From positions 62,001 through 126,000 of the forward strand of contig NZ_BOOK01000016.1 of NCBI RefSeq assembly GCF_016863195.1: a stretch of DNA of 64,000 bases, given 5' to 3'. Shown one piece after another: positions 18,271 through 27,513 of the stretch (position 1 is its first letter; every line of letters begins with the position of its first letter). The notes beneath the pieces were generated by a model that was not told where the DNA came from, made no database searches, and worked only from the letters and a program-made list of their open reading frames with translations. Origin of the DNA: Paraplanobispora takensis (GTDB lineage Bacteria > Actinomycetota > Actinomycetes > Streptosporangiales > Streptosporangiaceae). A program made the position numbers and the translations under genes.

Positions 18271-18937
18271 GGCAGCACTCCTTAGATATCCGGTTTGAGG
18301 TCAGCCGCCAGCTATGTCGAACAAAGCTGAGCACCGTGACTCTGTTCTGGACAAGTAGGACGACAGGGGTGTTGCAGACCTGAGACCGGCAGCGCCCCAA
18401 CCTGTAACAAACTCGGGCGGCAAGCCCGAAACACCGCAATAGGTGAGGATCAGGAAAAACGTTACGTTTGCCCGAATCGTCCCAGTATTTGAGATGACAG
18501 AGAGTAGTCTAGCAGCGCCAACAAGAGGCGGTTTTCGGGGTTTGTGTGGATTTTTTGCCATCTGCGGGCCGTTTCCAGACTCGGGTGTTTCCTTACGCTC
18601 CGTGTCTGTCCTTCCCTCTGTCCATCCCGGCGACGAACCTGCCTGTCACGGCGTCCGTTTGGGGCATGTGGGACGTGAGAGTCAAGCGGGGACAACGGTG
18701 AAGCGGTTTCCCGCTGTCTGTCTGATGTGAGATTGGATAGTCGAATCATCCCACCTATGGCATTTTCAGGAGAACTTGGCTATTAATAGCAACTTTGTCC
18801 ATTGGGCCTCACCGGTGCCTCCTGTGCGGTCACGTAGGTCCCGCCCCGCGGAGCCGTACCCGTGGATCCTTGTGAGGAACCTGCCCGGCGGTGTCCCCGG
18901 CGGCGGTCGCCGCGTCCGGGAGGGCATCCTTGAAGGC
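18271..18937. other. Divergent intergenic region, A/T-richer than surroundings
   Basis: About 670 bases with no convincing gene. The stretch 18300-18780 is clearly richer in A and T than the genes on either side and carries stop codons in all frames. It must hold the promoter of the peptide transporter operon (leftward) and of the peptidyl-tRNA hydrolase (rightward), but I see no unambiguous leftward promoter. Near 18461-18476 there is an imperfect palindrome around AACGTTACGTT. Confidence 0.6.
18733..18761 (+). promoter_or_regulatory. Candidate promoter for peptidyl-tRNA hydrolase gene
   Basis: TTGGAT at 18733-18738 and TATGGC at 18756-18761 with a 17-base spacer. Reasonable for a housekeeping sigma factor but not strong; the resulting leader would be about 170 bases. 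Confidence 0.3.
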
Positions 18938-19675
18938 GTGACAGACCGGTTCGAAGAGGCGACAGAGCAGAGAGTGCTCCCCCTGGTGGTCCGCATCGAG
19001 CGGGCCGCGCCGCCCGAGCGGAGCGACGCGCTGGAGGCCGCGGCGCAGGCCGTGCTGGAGCTCCTGGACGACCCGCGCGTGCGCGACGGCGGCGAGTGGG
19101 CCGAGGCCGTGCGGAGCTGGGAGGGCATCGGGATCAGGAAGGTGGTACGGCGGGCGCGCGGGGCCGAGTGGCGGCGGGTGCTGGACCTGCCCGGCATCAC
19201 CGTCACGCACCGCACCGCCGAGGTCCGCGTGCATCCGCCCGTCCCCCTGGACGCCTGGCCCAGGGATCTGTCCAGGCTGCAGGTCTCCGGGACCGAGCTG
19301 ACGGACTCCGCGGAGCCGGAGCCGGGGTCGGGGTCGGAGGCCGCCGGGCGGGAGGGCGTGGTGCTCTGGCTCAACCCGGCGCTGTCGATGTCGGCGGGCA
19401 AGGCGATGGCCCAGGTGGGTCACGCGGCCCAGCTCGCCTGGTGGGGGAGCGGCGACGACGCCCGGGTGTGGTGGCGTGAGCGCGGGCTGGCGGCCGCCGT
19501 ACGGACCGCGACCCCGGACGGATGGGCCGAGCTGGCCGGCGCGGGACTGCCGATGGTGCGCGACGCCGGGTTCACCGAGATCGAGCCGGGCTCGTGCACG
19601 GTGGTGGCGGACGCGCCGTGGTTGCGCCGGGGAGGGTTCCGGCCGGCCGGATGGGGACCGCTGAGGTCGTCCTGA
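18938..19675 (+). CDS. Peptidyl-tRNA hydrolase-like protein (PTH2 domain)
   Basis: 245 residues from the GTG at 18938. I chose it because family-like sequence (RVLPLVVRIERAAPPERSDALEAA) begins only here; an in-frame TTG at 18776 would add 54 residues of non-conserved Pro/Arg-rich sequence. The C-terminal half has the PTH2 signature GKAMAQVGHAAQLA (G154-K155) and a GLPMVRDAGFTEIEPGSCT segment. PTH2 enzymes release the peptide from peptidyl-tRNA; in actinomycetes such proteins exist beside the essential Pth, and their exact role is not settled. Monocistronic by layout. Confidence 0.75.
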   Translation: MTDRFEEATEQRVLPLVVRIERAAPPERSDALEAAAQAVLELLDDPRVRDGGEWAEAVRSWEGIGIRKVVRRARGAEWRRVLDLPGITVTHRTAEVRVHPPVPLDAWPRDLSRLQVSGTELTDSAEPEPGSGSEAAGREGVVLWLNPALSMSAGKAMAQVGHAAQLAWWGSGDDARVWWRERGLAAAVRTATPDGWAELAGAGLPMVRDAGFTEIEPGSCTVVADAPWLRRGGFRPAGWGPLRSS

Positions 19676-19900
19676 CGCGTGGGGGCTCCAGGGTCCCGTC
19701 CCGTCCCGGAGGAGGGCCTGAGCGGCGCAAATCCCCGAAGGGGAAAGCACTCGTTCCCGAAGTGTGATGGGGATTGCAAGCAAGAAAAGGGGATTTGTCG
19801 TACGCTCCCGATCGTGCTCGATGGGTTGGGCGGTACCGAAGGGACTCCAGGGACGGGTGTCAGTCCGTCGTATGTCGCCGCGGAGGCGGCCACATCCGAG

Positions 19901-20758
19901 ATGCCCAAGGTCACGGCGAGCCCTCCCGTCACCGCGCCCTCCACGCCGCCCCCGAGGCGCTCCCGCATCGGCGATCTGCAGATGCGGGTGGTCTACCGCA
20001 TCCTGGCCGCGGCCGTCGCGGTGATCGTGGCCGCGGTCGCGGCCGTGGTCGGATTCCTGTCGTCCGGCTCCTCCGATCGGCCGGGCGAGGGAGAACCGGG
20101 GCAGATCGCCGCGCCATCTGCCGCGGGCCCCTCGCCCGGTTCCACCCCGTCCTCCACCCCCACGGCGCAGCCGACGCCCTCTCCCAGCGCCGAGCCCACC
20201 CCGGACGGCAGCGCGGTGACCGCGGCCCTGGCCGACCCCCGGGTGCCCGACCTGCCCGGAGACAAGCGGCTCGCCCGGCTCCCCGGCAAGTCCTACGCCT
20301 CCAAGCGCCGGATCCAGGATGAGAAGTCGGGTGTGTCGCTGATCCGGTTCGGCGAGCCCTGGAAGCCGTTCGGCGCCTCGCCGTTCGCGACCAAGCAGGT
20401 GCTCCCCGCGGTGAAGGGCGCGGGCCACCGGGCCATGCTCGTCAGCTGCCCGGTCCCGATCGAGGTCCAGGCCACCGTGAAGGACACCGCTCTCCTGGCG
20501 GCCCGCTGGACGCTCAACCACCACCCCGAGGGCTCCCGGATCACCTGGGCCGCCTCACAGCCGATCGACGAGGGCTGGCTGCTCGCCTACCAGGTGAAGT
20601 ACGAGGTGAAGGGCAAGAACCGCTCCTCCATGGCCGCCGTCGCCCTGACCGAGGTCCCCGGCGCCAAGCCCGCCATGGTGTTCGTCACGATCCCCGACTC
20701 CCAGCGCAAGCGCTGGCGGGACATCAACACCGCCATGGCCTCGATCCGCCGGAGCTGA
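19901..20758 (+). CDS. Membrane-anchored or secreted hypothetical protein
   Basis: 285 residues if started at the ATG at 19901; GTG at 19814 is an in-frame alternative. A cytoplasmic Pro/Arg tail is followed by one membrane helix (about residues 28-52), a Ser/Pro/Thr linker (to about 100) and a globular extracellular domain ending [21 protein letters not shown]. No catalytic motif recognised. The C-terminal domain resembles the truncated gene at the right end of the window (matching [28 protein letters not shown] pattern), so the two may be distant paralogues. Cell-envelope location is the only supported statement. Confidence 0.7.
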   Translation: MPKVTASPPVTAPSTPPPRRSRIGDLQMRVVYRILAAAVAVIVAAVAAVVGFLSSGSSDRPGEGEPGQIAAPSAAGPSPGSTPSSTPTAQPTPSPSAEPTPDGSAVTAALADPRVPDLPGDKRLARLPGKSYASKRRIQDEKSGVSLIRFGEPWKPFGASPFATKQVLPAVKGAGHRAMLVSCPVPIEVQATVKDTALLAARWTLNHHPEGSRITWAASQPIDEGWLLAYQVKYEVKGKNRSSMAAVALTEVPGAKPAMVFVTIPDSQRKRWRDINTAMASIRRS

Positions 20759-20850
20759 CCCCGGCGGGCGGCGACCGGCGCGGGAGCGGGACTCCGGTCA
20801 CCGGTGCGGGTTCCCGGGGCGGGCGGCGACGGCCGGTAGGCTCGGGCGTC

Positions 20851-21444
20851 GTGACCCAGATCGTGCTCGCCTCCGCCTCGCCCGCCCGTCTCGCCCTCCT
20901 GCGCAGCGCAGGACTCGATCCCAAGGTGATCGTCAGCGGTGTGGACGAGGAGGCCGTCACCGCCGGCACCCCCGCGGAGCTCGCCCTGACCCTGGCCAAG
21001 GCGAAGGCCGCGGTCGTGGCGCGCGACCTCACCGGCGCCCTGGTCATCGGCTGCGACTCGGTGCTCGAACTCGACGGCAGGGCGTACGGCAAGCCGTCCT
21101 CGCCGGAGGAGGCCGTGGCCCGCTGGCAGGACATGCGCGGCCGGAGCGGCAGGCTGCTCACCGGGCACTGCGTGGTGGACACCGCCACCGGCCGCGAGGC
21201 CGCCGAGGTGGGCTCCACGGTCGTGCGGTTCGGCACACCCTCTGATGAGGAGATCGCCGCCTACGTCGCCACCGGAGAGCCGCTGCGCGTCGCCGGAGCC
21301 TTCACCCTGGACGGCCACGGCGGCTGGTTCGTCGACGGCATCGACGGCGACCACGGCAACGTCCTGGGCCTCTCCCTGCCCCTCCTGCGCCGCCTCCTGG
21401 CCACCCTCGGCGTCTCCGTCCCCACCCTCTGGCCCCGCCCCTGA
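20851..21444 (+). CDS. maf: Maf family nucleoside triphosphate pyrophosphatase
   Basis: 197 residues from a GTG. The N terminus carries the Maf signature ASASPAR (residues 7-13), followed by the [10 protein letters not shown] and GKP elements, a typical [12 protein letters not shown] strand and [11 protein letters not shown] near the end. Maf proteins hydrolyse non-canonical or methylated NTPs and have been linked to septum inhibition. Length matches the family. The gene stands alone, 92 bases after the hypothetical membrane protein gene. Confidence 0.9.
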   Translation: MTQIVLASASPARLALLRSAGLDPKVIVSGVDEEAVTAGTPAELALTLAKAKAAVVARDLTGALVIGCDSVLELDGRAYGKPSSPEEAVARWQDMRGRSGRLLTGHCVVDTATGREAAEVGSTVVRFGTPSDEEIAAYVATGEPLRVAGAFTLDGHGGWFVDGIDGDHGNVLGLSLPLLRRLLATLGVSVPTLWPRP

Positions 21445-21526
21445 CCCACCCCTGTGGACCTCGGAACGGTCACCCCCGCTTTGCCGCACCGACGTCTCTC
21501 CGGCCCCGGCACGGGTCACCCCCACT

Positions 21527-21641
21527 CCGCCGTACCGGCGCCTCTTCGACCTCGGAATGGTCGCCCTCGCTCCGCCGTACGACGCCCTGACCGCCCTGCG
21601 CCGAGTGCCGGTCTCCACACTCTGCGGCGCCGGTACGGCGG
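21527..21641. repeat. Inverted copies of a dispersed 16-base intergenic element
   Basis: CCGCCGTACCGGCGCC at 21527-21542 and its exact complement at 21626-21641, 83 bases apart, between maf and the EI24 gene. The same 16-mer occurs at 55177 and a shorter version (CGCCGTACCGGCG) at 26882, all outside genes. The region also has an imperfect direct repeat beginning GACCTCGGAA near 21453 and 21549. Confidence 0.6.
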
Positions 21642-21695
21642 GGCGGGGATCGGCGCCGTCACGCGGTGATCAGCCGATCCCGATAATCTCGGAAC

Positions 21696-22670
21696 ATGGG
21701 TGTAATCCGCTCCTTCATGGACGGCATGAAATTCTTCCTCCGAGGGCTGAGCTGGGTCGCGCGGCATCCTCGATGGTGGCTGTTCGGGCTGGTCCCGGCA
21801 CTGATCGTCTTCGTGCTCTACGCCGTCGGGCTCTACTTCCTCGGCACCTACGCGGGGGACGCGGCCGAATGGGCGACCCCGTTCGCCGACGGATGGAGTG
21901 AAGGGGTCAGGAACACCTTCCGCTTCCTCATCGGCATAGTGATCTTCGGCGGCGGACTGGTGCTCGCCGCGGTGACCTTCGCGGCGGTGACCCTGGTCGT
22001 CGGTGAGCCGTTCTACGAGAAGCTCTCCGAGAAGGTGGAGGAGTCGTACGGCGAGGTGCCCCGCGGCCACGAGGTGCCGCTGTGGAAGTCGATCCCCAGG
22101 TCGATCAAGGACAGCCTGATCACCCTCGCATACGTGCTGCTGTTCACGATCCCGCTGTTCTTCCTCGGGTTCGTCCCGGTGATCGGGCAGACGGTGGTCC
22201 CCGTGCTGGGCGCCATGGTCTCCGGCTTCTTCCTCACGGTGGAGCTCACCACCCTCGCCATGGAGCGCAGGGGCCTGGCCCGCAAACGCCGCTTCGCCGT
22301 ACTGCGCGCGAACAAGTCCACGGCCCTCGGCTTCGGCGTCCTGCTCTTCCTGCTCTTCCTCATCCCGTTCGGCGCGGTGATCGCGATGCCCGCCGCCGTC
22401 GCGGGTGCCGCCGTCATGGTCCGGGTACGGCTGACGCCCTCCCTGCCCCCGTCCGGCGCCGTCCGGCCCGGTGCGCAGCCGCCGGGCAGCTTCCCCCCGG
22501 CCCAGCCTCCGGGCCGTTTCCCCCAGGGCCAGTTCCCCCAGGGCCAGTTCCCGCCGCACCAGGCACCTCCGCACCAGGCCCCGCCGGGGCAGGTCCCGCC
22601 GCACCAGGCCCCGCCACGCCAGACCCCGCCGGGGCAGGTCCCGCCCGGAGCTTTTCCACAGGGACACTGA
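21696..22670 (+). CDS. EI24 domain-containing integral membrane protein
   Basis: 324 residues from the ATG at 21696. Residues 1-255 contain about four to six membrane helices in the EI24/CysZ-like arrangement (FFLRGLSWVARHPRWW start, VGEPFYEKLSEKVEE, PRSIKDSLITLAYV). The C-terminal 70 residues are a cytoplasmic-looking Pro/Gln/Gly/His tail built from short repeats such as FPQGQ and PPHQAPP, visible at DNA level as tandem repeats. The family is uncharacterised in actinomycetes; CysZ relatives transport sulfate, but that function cannot be transferred here. Confidence 0.85.
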   Translation: MGVIRSFMDGMKFFLRGLSWVARHPRWWLFGLVPALIVFVLYAVGLYFLGTYAGDAAEWATPFADGWSEGVRNTFRFLIGIVIFGGGLVLAAVTFAAVTLVVGEPFYEKLSEKVEESYGEVPRGHEVPLWKSIPRSIKDSLITLAYVLLFTIPLFFLGFVPVIGQTVVPVLGAMVSGFFLTVELTTLAMERRGLARKRRFAVLRANKSTALGFGVLLFLLFLIPFGAVIAMPAAVAGAAVMVRVRLTPSLPPSGAVRPGAQPPGSFPPAQPPGRFPQGQFPQGQFPPHQAPPHQAPPGQVPPHQAPPRQTPPGQVPPGAFPQGH

Positions 22671-22742
22671 GCGGCCGGCGGCCGTCCACAGAACGACGTT
22701 CGGGGAAAACGCCGTCGCCGGGGCCGGGCGAGACTCCCGGCT

Positions 22743-23873
22743 ATGACAACCGACACCACCGACCCCCACCTCCCGGCCGGGCAGCCCCACTTCCTGCTCG
22801 GCTCCGCGGAGGACGTCCTCGGCGCGGTGCCCTATCTCCTGGGGTTCCACCCCGACGACAGCCTCGTCATCATCGGGCTGAAGGGCGGCCCGCCCCGCGG
22901 ACGCGTGCATCTCACAGTCCGCTGGGACCTGCCGCTGTCCGACCCGGGCCTCGGCAGGACCCTCCCCATGCTCCATGAGGAAGGGATCACCCAGGTCATC
23001 GCCATCGGATACGGCCCGGGCCCGCTGGTGACCCCGGCCGCCGACGCGGTCATGGCGCTGTTCCACGAGAGCGGGGTCGCCCTCCTCGACATGCTCCGGG
23101 CCGAGGAGGGCCGCTACTGGTCCTACATCTGCTCGCGGACCGACTGCTGTCCCCCCTCCGGCACGCCCTACGACCGGGAGGCCGGCACGATCGCGGCCCA
23201 GGCCATCGTGCACGGCCTGGTCGCCCTGCCCGACCGGGAGGCCCTGGAGCGCTCACTCGATCCCGTCGACGGGCCCGAGCGGGCGGCGATGCGCCGCGCC
23301 ACCGCCCGCGTCGTGGAGGGGATGCGACGCAGGCTGAGAGAGTGCGACGACGTCGACGGGCTCGCGGCGGAGATCGTCGCGGACGGCGTGGCACGGGTGC
23401 ACGGGACCATCGGCGTCTACGCGTCGGGCGGGCGGATCGACGACGAGCAGGCGGCCAGGCTCGGGCTCGACCTGGCGGTGATCCGGATCCGTGACGAGGC
23501 CTGGACCCTCATCACCGACGAGACCCATGAGATCCATCTCCGCCTCTGGTGTGACCTCACCCGCCGCCTGGAGCCGAGATTCGTCTCTCCGGTCGCCTCC
23601 CTGCTCGGCATGGCCGCCTGGCGCAGCGGTGACTCCGCCCTGGCGGGCATCGCCCTCGCCCGGGCCCGCCGAGCCGATCCCGGTTACTCCATGGCCAATC
23701 TGCTCCTGCAGGCACTGCACCACCTGCTCCCACCCCAGGCGCTCCAGGACAGGATGCCCAGCCCCGACGAGCTGGACCAGGAGATGGGCAGCCCCGGAGC
23801 CACCTGGCTGCTCCCGCTGGCCGCCTTACTCGACGAAGGCCCCTGCCCGCCTGTCCCGGCCCCGAGAAGATGA
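22743..23873 (+). CDS. DUF4192 family protein
   Basis: 376 residues. The N-terminal segment (LLGSAEDVLGAVPYLLGFHPDDSLVIIGL) is the diagnostic start of DUF4192, a family of unknown function found widely in actinomycetes. A Cys pair (C-SRTDCC) lies near residue 130, and the C-terminal helices include a LLGMAAWRSGDSALAGIALARA segment. No signal peptide or membrane segment. It follows the EI24 gene by 72 bases in the same direction. Confidence 0.88.
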   Translation: MTTDTTDPHLPAGQPHFLLGSAEDVLGAVPYLLGFHPDDSLVIIGLKGGPPRGRVHLTVRWDLPLSDPGLGRTLPMLHEEGITQVIAIGYGPGPLVTPAADAVMALFHESGVALLDMLRAEEGRYWSYICSRTDCCPPSGTPYDREAGTIAAQAIVHGLVALPDREALERSLDPVDGPERAAMRRATARVVEGMRRRLRECDDVDGLAAEIVADGVARVHGTIGVYASGGRIDDEQAARLGLDLAVIRIRDEAWTLITDETHEIHLRLWCDLTRRLEPRFVSPVASLLGMAAWRSGDSALAGIALARARRADPGYSMANLLLQALHHLLPPQALQDRMPSPDELDQEMGSPGATWLLPLAALLDEGPCPPVPAPRR

Positions 23874-23944
23874 CGGGGAGGGCGGGAGACGACGAGGGAG
23901 ACCGCGGTGCGTCCACGCGGCCGGTGATCGTGGGGTGGCGCCGA

Positions 23945-24283
23945 TCAGCCGTCTTCCAGCTTGCGCCGCTCGTTGTAGGCACGCATCCGCGGCGGATATC
24001 CCGTGAGCTGCACGTCATAGACCGGAAGGGCGAGACCGCGGGCGACCTTGCCGATCACCGCGGGGGAGCCGACCCGGCGACGGGTCCACTCACCGTCGTC
24101 GGCCACGGCCACCGCGGTGGTGTCCGTCGCGAAGGTCTCCGGCTCGACGTAGAACTCCACACCGCGACGTGACTTGGCGAAGGCGATGAGCGCCTCGATG
24201 TCGGCGTCGTTCGCATCGCGGTCGAACCGCGAGATCTTCGGCCCGCGCCGACGCCTCAACCCATAGCGATCCCGCCATCTCAT
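23945..24283 (-). CDS. Conserved actinobacterial small protein of unknown function
   Basis: 112 residues, starting at an ATG preceded by AAGGAA. Very basic N terminus ([14 protein letters not shown]), then a compact alpha/beta stretch with EALIAFAKSRRGVEFYVEP and GEWTRRRVGSPAVIGKVA, ending PPRMRAYNERRK. The pattern looks conserved in actinomycetes, but I cannot name a function. Convergent with the DUF4192 gene and divergent from the DUF1707 gene. Confidence 0.75.
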   Translation of the reverse strand: MRWRDRYGLRRRRGPKISRFDRDANDADIEALIAFAKSRRGVEFYVEPETFATDTTAVAVADDGEWTRRRVGSPAVIGKVARGLALPVYDVQLTGYPPRMRAYNERRKLEDG

Positions 24284-24427
24284 GTTCCTTTTTATACATC
24301 CCTGAGCCGTTCCATGGTGCGTCTCGGGTGGACTCTAGGGGACAGCTCGGGGACAACCCGGATGTGCCGGACCCCTGCCCTGGACAAACATGGAGGTCAT
24401 CACACCAACGAAAGGGATAACGGTTCG

Positions 24428-25066
24428 ATGGCAGGCACAGCTACACCGTCGGTGAATCCGTGGCACGGGGGCGTGCCGGCCGCAGGGCCCCGCCACGCCT
24501 ACGCCCACCTCCGCGTCAGCAACCAGGACCGCGAGCACGTGGTCGAGCACGTCAAGGCCGCGTACGCGCAGGGCCGGCTCGACGAGACCGAGTTCGACGA
24601 CCGGTTGGAGCGGGCGATGACGGCCAAGGTCCACGGAGACCTCATGCCGATCATGCATGAGCTGTACGGCTCCCGCCCCTCCATGCCGGCGCCGTACCCG
24701 TTCGGGCAGACCGGGGGCGTCGCGGTCCCCGGCCACCATGGTGCGAGGGCCGACAGCTCCGGAGACCGCGTGGGCGCCTCCGCGGCGCACCTGCTCCCGC
24801 TCACCGGCCTTGTGGTGCTCGGTCCCCTGGTCATGCTCCTGGCCGCCGGCAACACCTCCCCCTACATCCGCAGGCACGCGGTGGAGGCGCTCAACTTCCA
24901 CCTGACGCTGATCGGGGCCTCGATCCTGCTGGCGATCACGGTCGTGGGAGTCGTCCTGCTGCCCGTGATGTGGATCGCGGGCGTGGTGCTGTCGATCGTC
25001 GGCGGCGTGGCGGCCCTGGGCGGAGGCGACTTCCGCTATCCGCTCACCCTGCGCCTGGTGAAATGA
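24428..25066 (+). CDS. DUF1707 and DUF4870 domain membrane protein
   Basis: 212 residues from the ATG at 24428 (AAAGGGAT about ten bases upstream). The N-terminal DUF1707 (LRVSNQDREHVVEHVKAAYAQGRLDETEFDDRLERAM, written here in part) is a short helical domain common in actinobacterial membrane proteins. The C-terminal DUF4870 part contains about three membrane helices with the family's PYIRRHAVEALNFHL segment. Role unknown, possibly envelope-related. A hairpin separates it from the convergent ligase gene. Confidence 0.85.
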   Translation: MAGTATPSVNPWHGGVPAAGPRHAYAHLRVSNQDREHVVEHVKAAYAQGRLDETEFDDRLERAMTAKVHGDLMPIMHELYGSRPSMPAPYPFGQTGGVAVPGHHGARADSSGDRVGASAAHLLPLTGLVVLGPLVMLLAAGNTSPYIRRHAVEALNFHLTLIGASILLAITVVGVVLLPVMWIAGVVLSIVGGVAALGGGDFRYPLTLRLVK

Positions 25067-25093
25067 CCACCCGCCGCGGCGGCCCTTCGGGGA

Positions 25094-25122
25094 CAGGTGC
25101 TCGTCGAGGGGGCGAGCACCTG
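25094..25122. terminator. Bidirectional terminator between DUF1707 and ligase genes
   Basis: CAGGTGCTCG at 25094-25103 and CGAGCACCTG at 25113-25122, a ten-base perfect stem with a nine-base loop, between convergent genes. Confidence 0.75.
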
Positions 25123-25169
25123 ACAGGGCCGGGCGGGGCGGCCCTTCGGGGGGTCGGAGCGTCGAGGCC

Positions 25170-26696
25170 TCAGATCATCAAGGCGCGGACGGTGTCGACG
25201 GTGTCGGCCTGGTCGGGGGTCTTGTCGGGGCGATAGCGCAGGACCCTGGCGAAGCGCAGGGCCATGCCGCCGGGATAGCGGCTGGACCGCTGGACGCCGT
25301 CGAAGGCGATCTCGACGACGAGCTCGGGGCGGACGGTGACCGTCCAGCTGTCGGTGGGGCCGTCGGCGAGTGCGAGGAAGCGCTCGGTCTGCCAGGTGAG
25401 CAGCTCGTCGGTCAGGCCCTTGAAGGTCTTGCCGAGCATGACGAAGCCGCCGGTCTCCGGGTCTCGGGCGCCCAGGTGGAGGTTGGAGAGCCACCCTTCA
25501 CGGCGACCGCTGCCCCACTCGGCGGCGAGGACGACCAGGTCGAGGGTGTGCCGCGGCTTGACCTTGATCCAGCCCGCGCCTCGGCGGCCCGCGGCGTAGG
25601 GGCTGTGCAGCGACTTCACCACCACACCCTCGTGGCCGCTCCGGAGGGCGTCGGCGAAGAAGGTCTCACCCGCCGTGGCGTCGTCGGTCACCAGGCGCGG
25701 GGTGACGAGTTCCGCCGGCACGTTCGCGGCCAGCGCCGCCTGGCGCTCCGCACCGGGCAGGTCGAGCAGGTCGGCGCCGTCCGCCCGCAACGCGTCGAAG
25801 AAGAACATGCTCAGCGGGGTCGTACGGCGGGCCGAGTCCACGTCGGTCCGGCTGGCCACGCGGCCCGAGGTGACCTGGAAGGGCGCGGGCCGGCCGTCCT
25901 CGCGCAGGGCGATGACCTCGCCGTCCAGGACGAGGTCCCGCGCCGGCAGCGCGCCGATCGCCTCGACGACCTCGGGGACCTGGCGGGTGATGTCGTCGAG
26001 GGTCCGGGTGAAGACGGACACGGTGTCGCCGGAGCGGTGAACCTGGATCCGGACCCCGTCGATCTTCCATTCGATCGCGGCCGGTCCGTCGAGCCGTTCC
26101 AGGGCGGCGGTGACCGAAGTGGCGCTCTGCGCCAGCATCGGCGACACGGGACGGCCCACTTCGAGGCGGAAGGCCCGCAGCGCGTCGACGCCGTCGCCCA
26201 GCGCGGCCGCGCCCACGGCGGGCAGCCAGCCCCGGAGCGTCAGCGCCCGTCTGACCTCGGCGGACGGCACACCGGACGCCTTCGCGATGGCCTCGATCAT
26301 CACCCCGTCGAGGGCGCCCTGCCGCAGCTCCCCTCGCAACAGCCGGGACAGGAAGGTCTGCTCGGGCCCGGTGAGCGAGGCGAACAGCTCGGCGACCATG
26401 GCCTTGCGCGCGCTCTGGGACCCTGGACCGGCCTGGGCCTTGATGCGGCTGAGAAGGTCGTCGACCTGGTGCAGGGTCGCGGTGGCGGCCAGCCGGGGCT
26501 GGGGGAGGTCCTGCAGGCTCGCCCAGCCGACGCCGATCTGCCGCTGGGGCAGCTCGCCGGAGAGGTAGGCGATGGCGATCTCCGCCTCGTCGGGTTTGAC
26601 CCGGCTGAGCAGCTCCGCGAGATGGCCGATCTTCGCCAGCCGGGCGGAGTCGGCGGCCACGGCCGCGGAGGTACGCGCGAGATCGATCAGCAGCAC
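25170..26696 (-). CDS. lig: ATP-dependent DNA ligase (LigB-like)
   Basis: 508 residues from a GTG. An N-terminal helical domain (about 1-200) precedes the nucleotidyltransferase domain. Motif I is EWKIDGVR, with K211 the lysine expected to be adenylated. LDGEVIAL (III), FFFDAL (IIIa), EGVVVKS (IV) and GWIKVKPR (V) follow, then the OB-fold. Size and domain order match the single-subunit ATP-dependent ligases carried by mycobacteria and other actinomycetes in addition to NAD-dependent LigA. It probably serves repair. No Ku or LigD partner is visible nearby. Confidence 0.92.
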   Translation of the reverse strand: MLLIDLARTSAAVAADSARLAKIGHLAELLSRVKPDEAEIAIAYLSGELPQRQIGVGWASLQDLPQPRLAATATLHQVDDLLSRIKAQAGPGSQSARKAMVAELFASLTGPEQTFLSRLLRGELRQGALDGVMIEAIAKASGVPSAEVRRALTLRGWLPAVGAAALGDGVDALRAFRLEVGRPVSPMLAQSATSVTAALERLDGPAAIEWKIDGVRIQVHRSGDTVSVFTRTLDDITRQVPEVVEAIGALPARDLVLDGEVIALREDGRPAPFQVTSGRVASRTDVDSARRTTPLSMFFFDALRADGADLLDLPGAERQAALAANVPAELVTPRLVTDDATAGETFFADALRSGHEGVVVKSLHSPYAAGRRGAGWIKVKPRHTLDLVVLAAEWGSGRREGWLSNLHLGARDPETGGFVMLGKTFKGLTDELLTWQTERFLALADGPTDSWTVTVRPELVVEIAFDGVQRSSRYPGGMALRFARVLRYRPDKTPDQADTVDTVRALMI

Positions 26697-27000
26697 AGTG
26701 TTCAGCCTATGAGCTCACCCCGACAATCCGTGAGGGCGACTCCCGGGATTCCCGATCGCTTCACACCGTACGACGGCGCCGCACCCCTCCGTCCGGCCTC
26801 TCGCCGTCCCGGCGCCATCGGGAGAACCAGGCGGGGTTCGGGCGGTGAGGGGGGACGGGGCCGGTCCGGGGGCGTTCGGCGCGCCGTACCGGCGTCGTCG
26901 GGGGGGTCCGGCGGTGACCGGGGGCGGGATCAGCCTGAGGAAAAGGGTGGGGGAGGGGGTGGGTGCCCGGCCGGGTGGGGCCGGGCACCCGTTGAAGGGG
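26697..27000. other. Intergenic region between ligase and FKBP genes
   Basis: About 300 bases without a gene. It holds the ligase promoter region, one copy of the dispersed CGCCGTACCGGCG motif at 26882-26894, a G-rich tract (26905-26960) and the FKBP terminator at 26961-26990. Nothing else stands out. Confidence 0.6.
26961..26990 (-). terminator. Terminator of the FKBP gene
   Basis: GGGTGCCCGGCC at 26961-26972 and its complement at 26979-26990 with a six-base loop, ten bases past the FKBP stop on the minus strand and followed there by a C/T-rich run. Confidence 0.85.
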
Positions 27001-27375
27001 TCAGCGGACGCCGAGCAGGTCCACGACGAAGATGAGGGTCTCGCCGGGCTTGATGACGCGGCCGGCACCGCGGTTGCCGTAGCCGAGGTGGGCGGGGATG
27101 GTCAGGCGGCGGCGGCCGCCGACCTTCATGCCCGCGACGCCCTGGTCCCAGCCCGCGATGACCTGGCCCGCGCCGAGCGAGAACTCGAAGGTCTCGCCGC
27201 GGTTCCAGGAAGCGTCGAACTCCTCGCCGGTGGAGAAGGCGACGCCGACGTAGTGGACGCTCACCTGGTGGCCGGGCTTGGCCTCCGGGCCGTCTCCCTC
27301 GACGATATCGACGATCTGCAGCTCCGAGGGCGGGTTGCCCTCCGGGAAGTCGATCTCCGGCTTCTCCAGTGCCAC
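27001..27375 (-). CDS. FKBP-type peptidyl-prolyl cis-trans isomerase
   Basis: 124 residues, a single FKBP domain without signal peptide, so cytoplasmic. Typical elements are VSVHYVGVAFSTGEEFDASW, GQVIAGWDQGVAGMKVGGRRRLTIP and LGYGNRGAG, ending in a hydrophobic strand (LIFVVDLL). It catalyses prolyl isomerisation during folding. Stand-alone gene with its own terminator. Confidence 0.93.
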   Translation of the reverse strand: MALEKPEIDFPEGNPPSELQIVDIVEGDGPEAKPGHQVSVHYVGVAFSTGEEFDASWNRGETFEFSLGAGQVIAGWDQGVAGMKVGGRRRLTIPAHLGYGNRGAGRVIKPGETLIFVVDLLGVR

Positions 27376-27513
27376 GTGGTCTCTCCTTGGTCGGATGCGT
27401 GCCGGCCGGGTTCCGGCCGACCGGACGACTCTACGGGGTTCGGAGAGCGCGTGAGGGAGAAGGGGACGTGACGGCTCCGGCGTCGTACCCTCGGAAGATC
27501 ACGTGGAGGTGGC

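Noticed and set aside
18776-18937. TTG start for the peptidyl-tRNA hydrolase gene
   Set aside because: AGGAG is only three bases from the TTG and the added residues are Pro/Arg-rich and unlike the family; conserved sequence begins after 18938.
25170-26696. Part of a non-homologous end-joining set
   Set aside because: The ligase has no polymerase or nuclease domain and no Ku gene is nearby, so it is a stand-alone ATP-dependent ligase.
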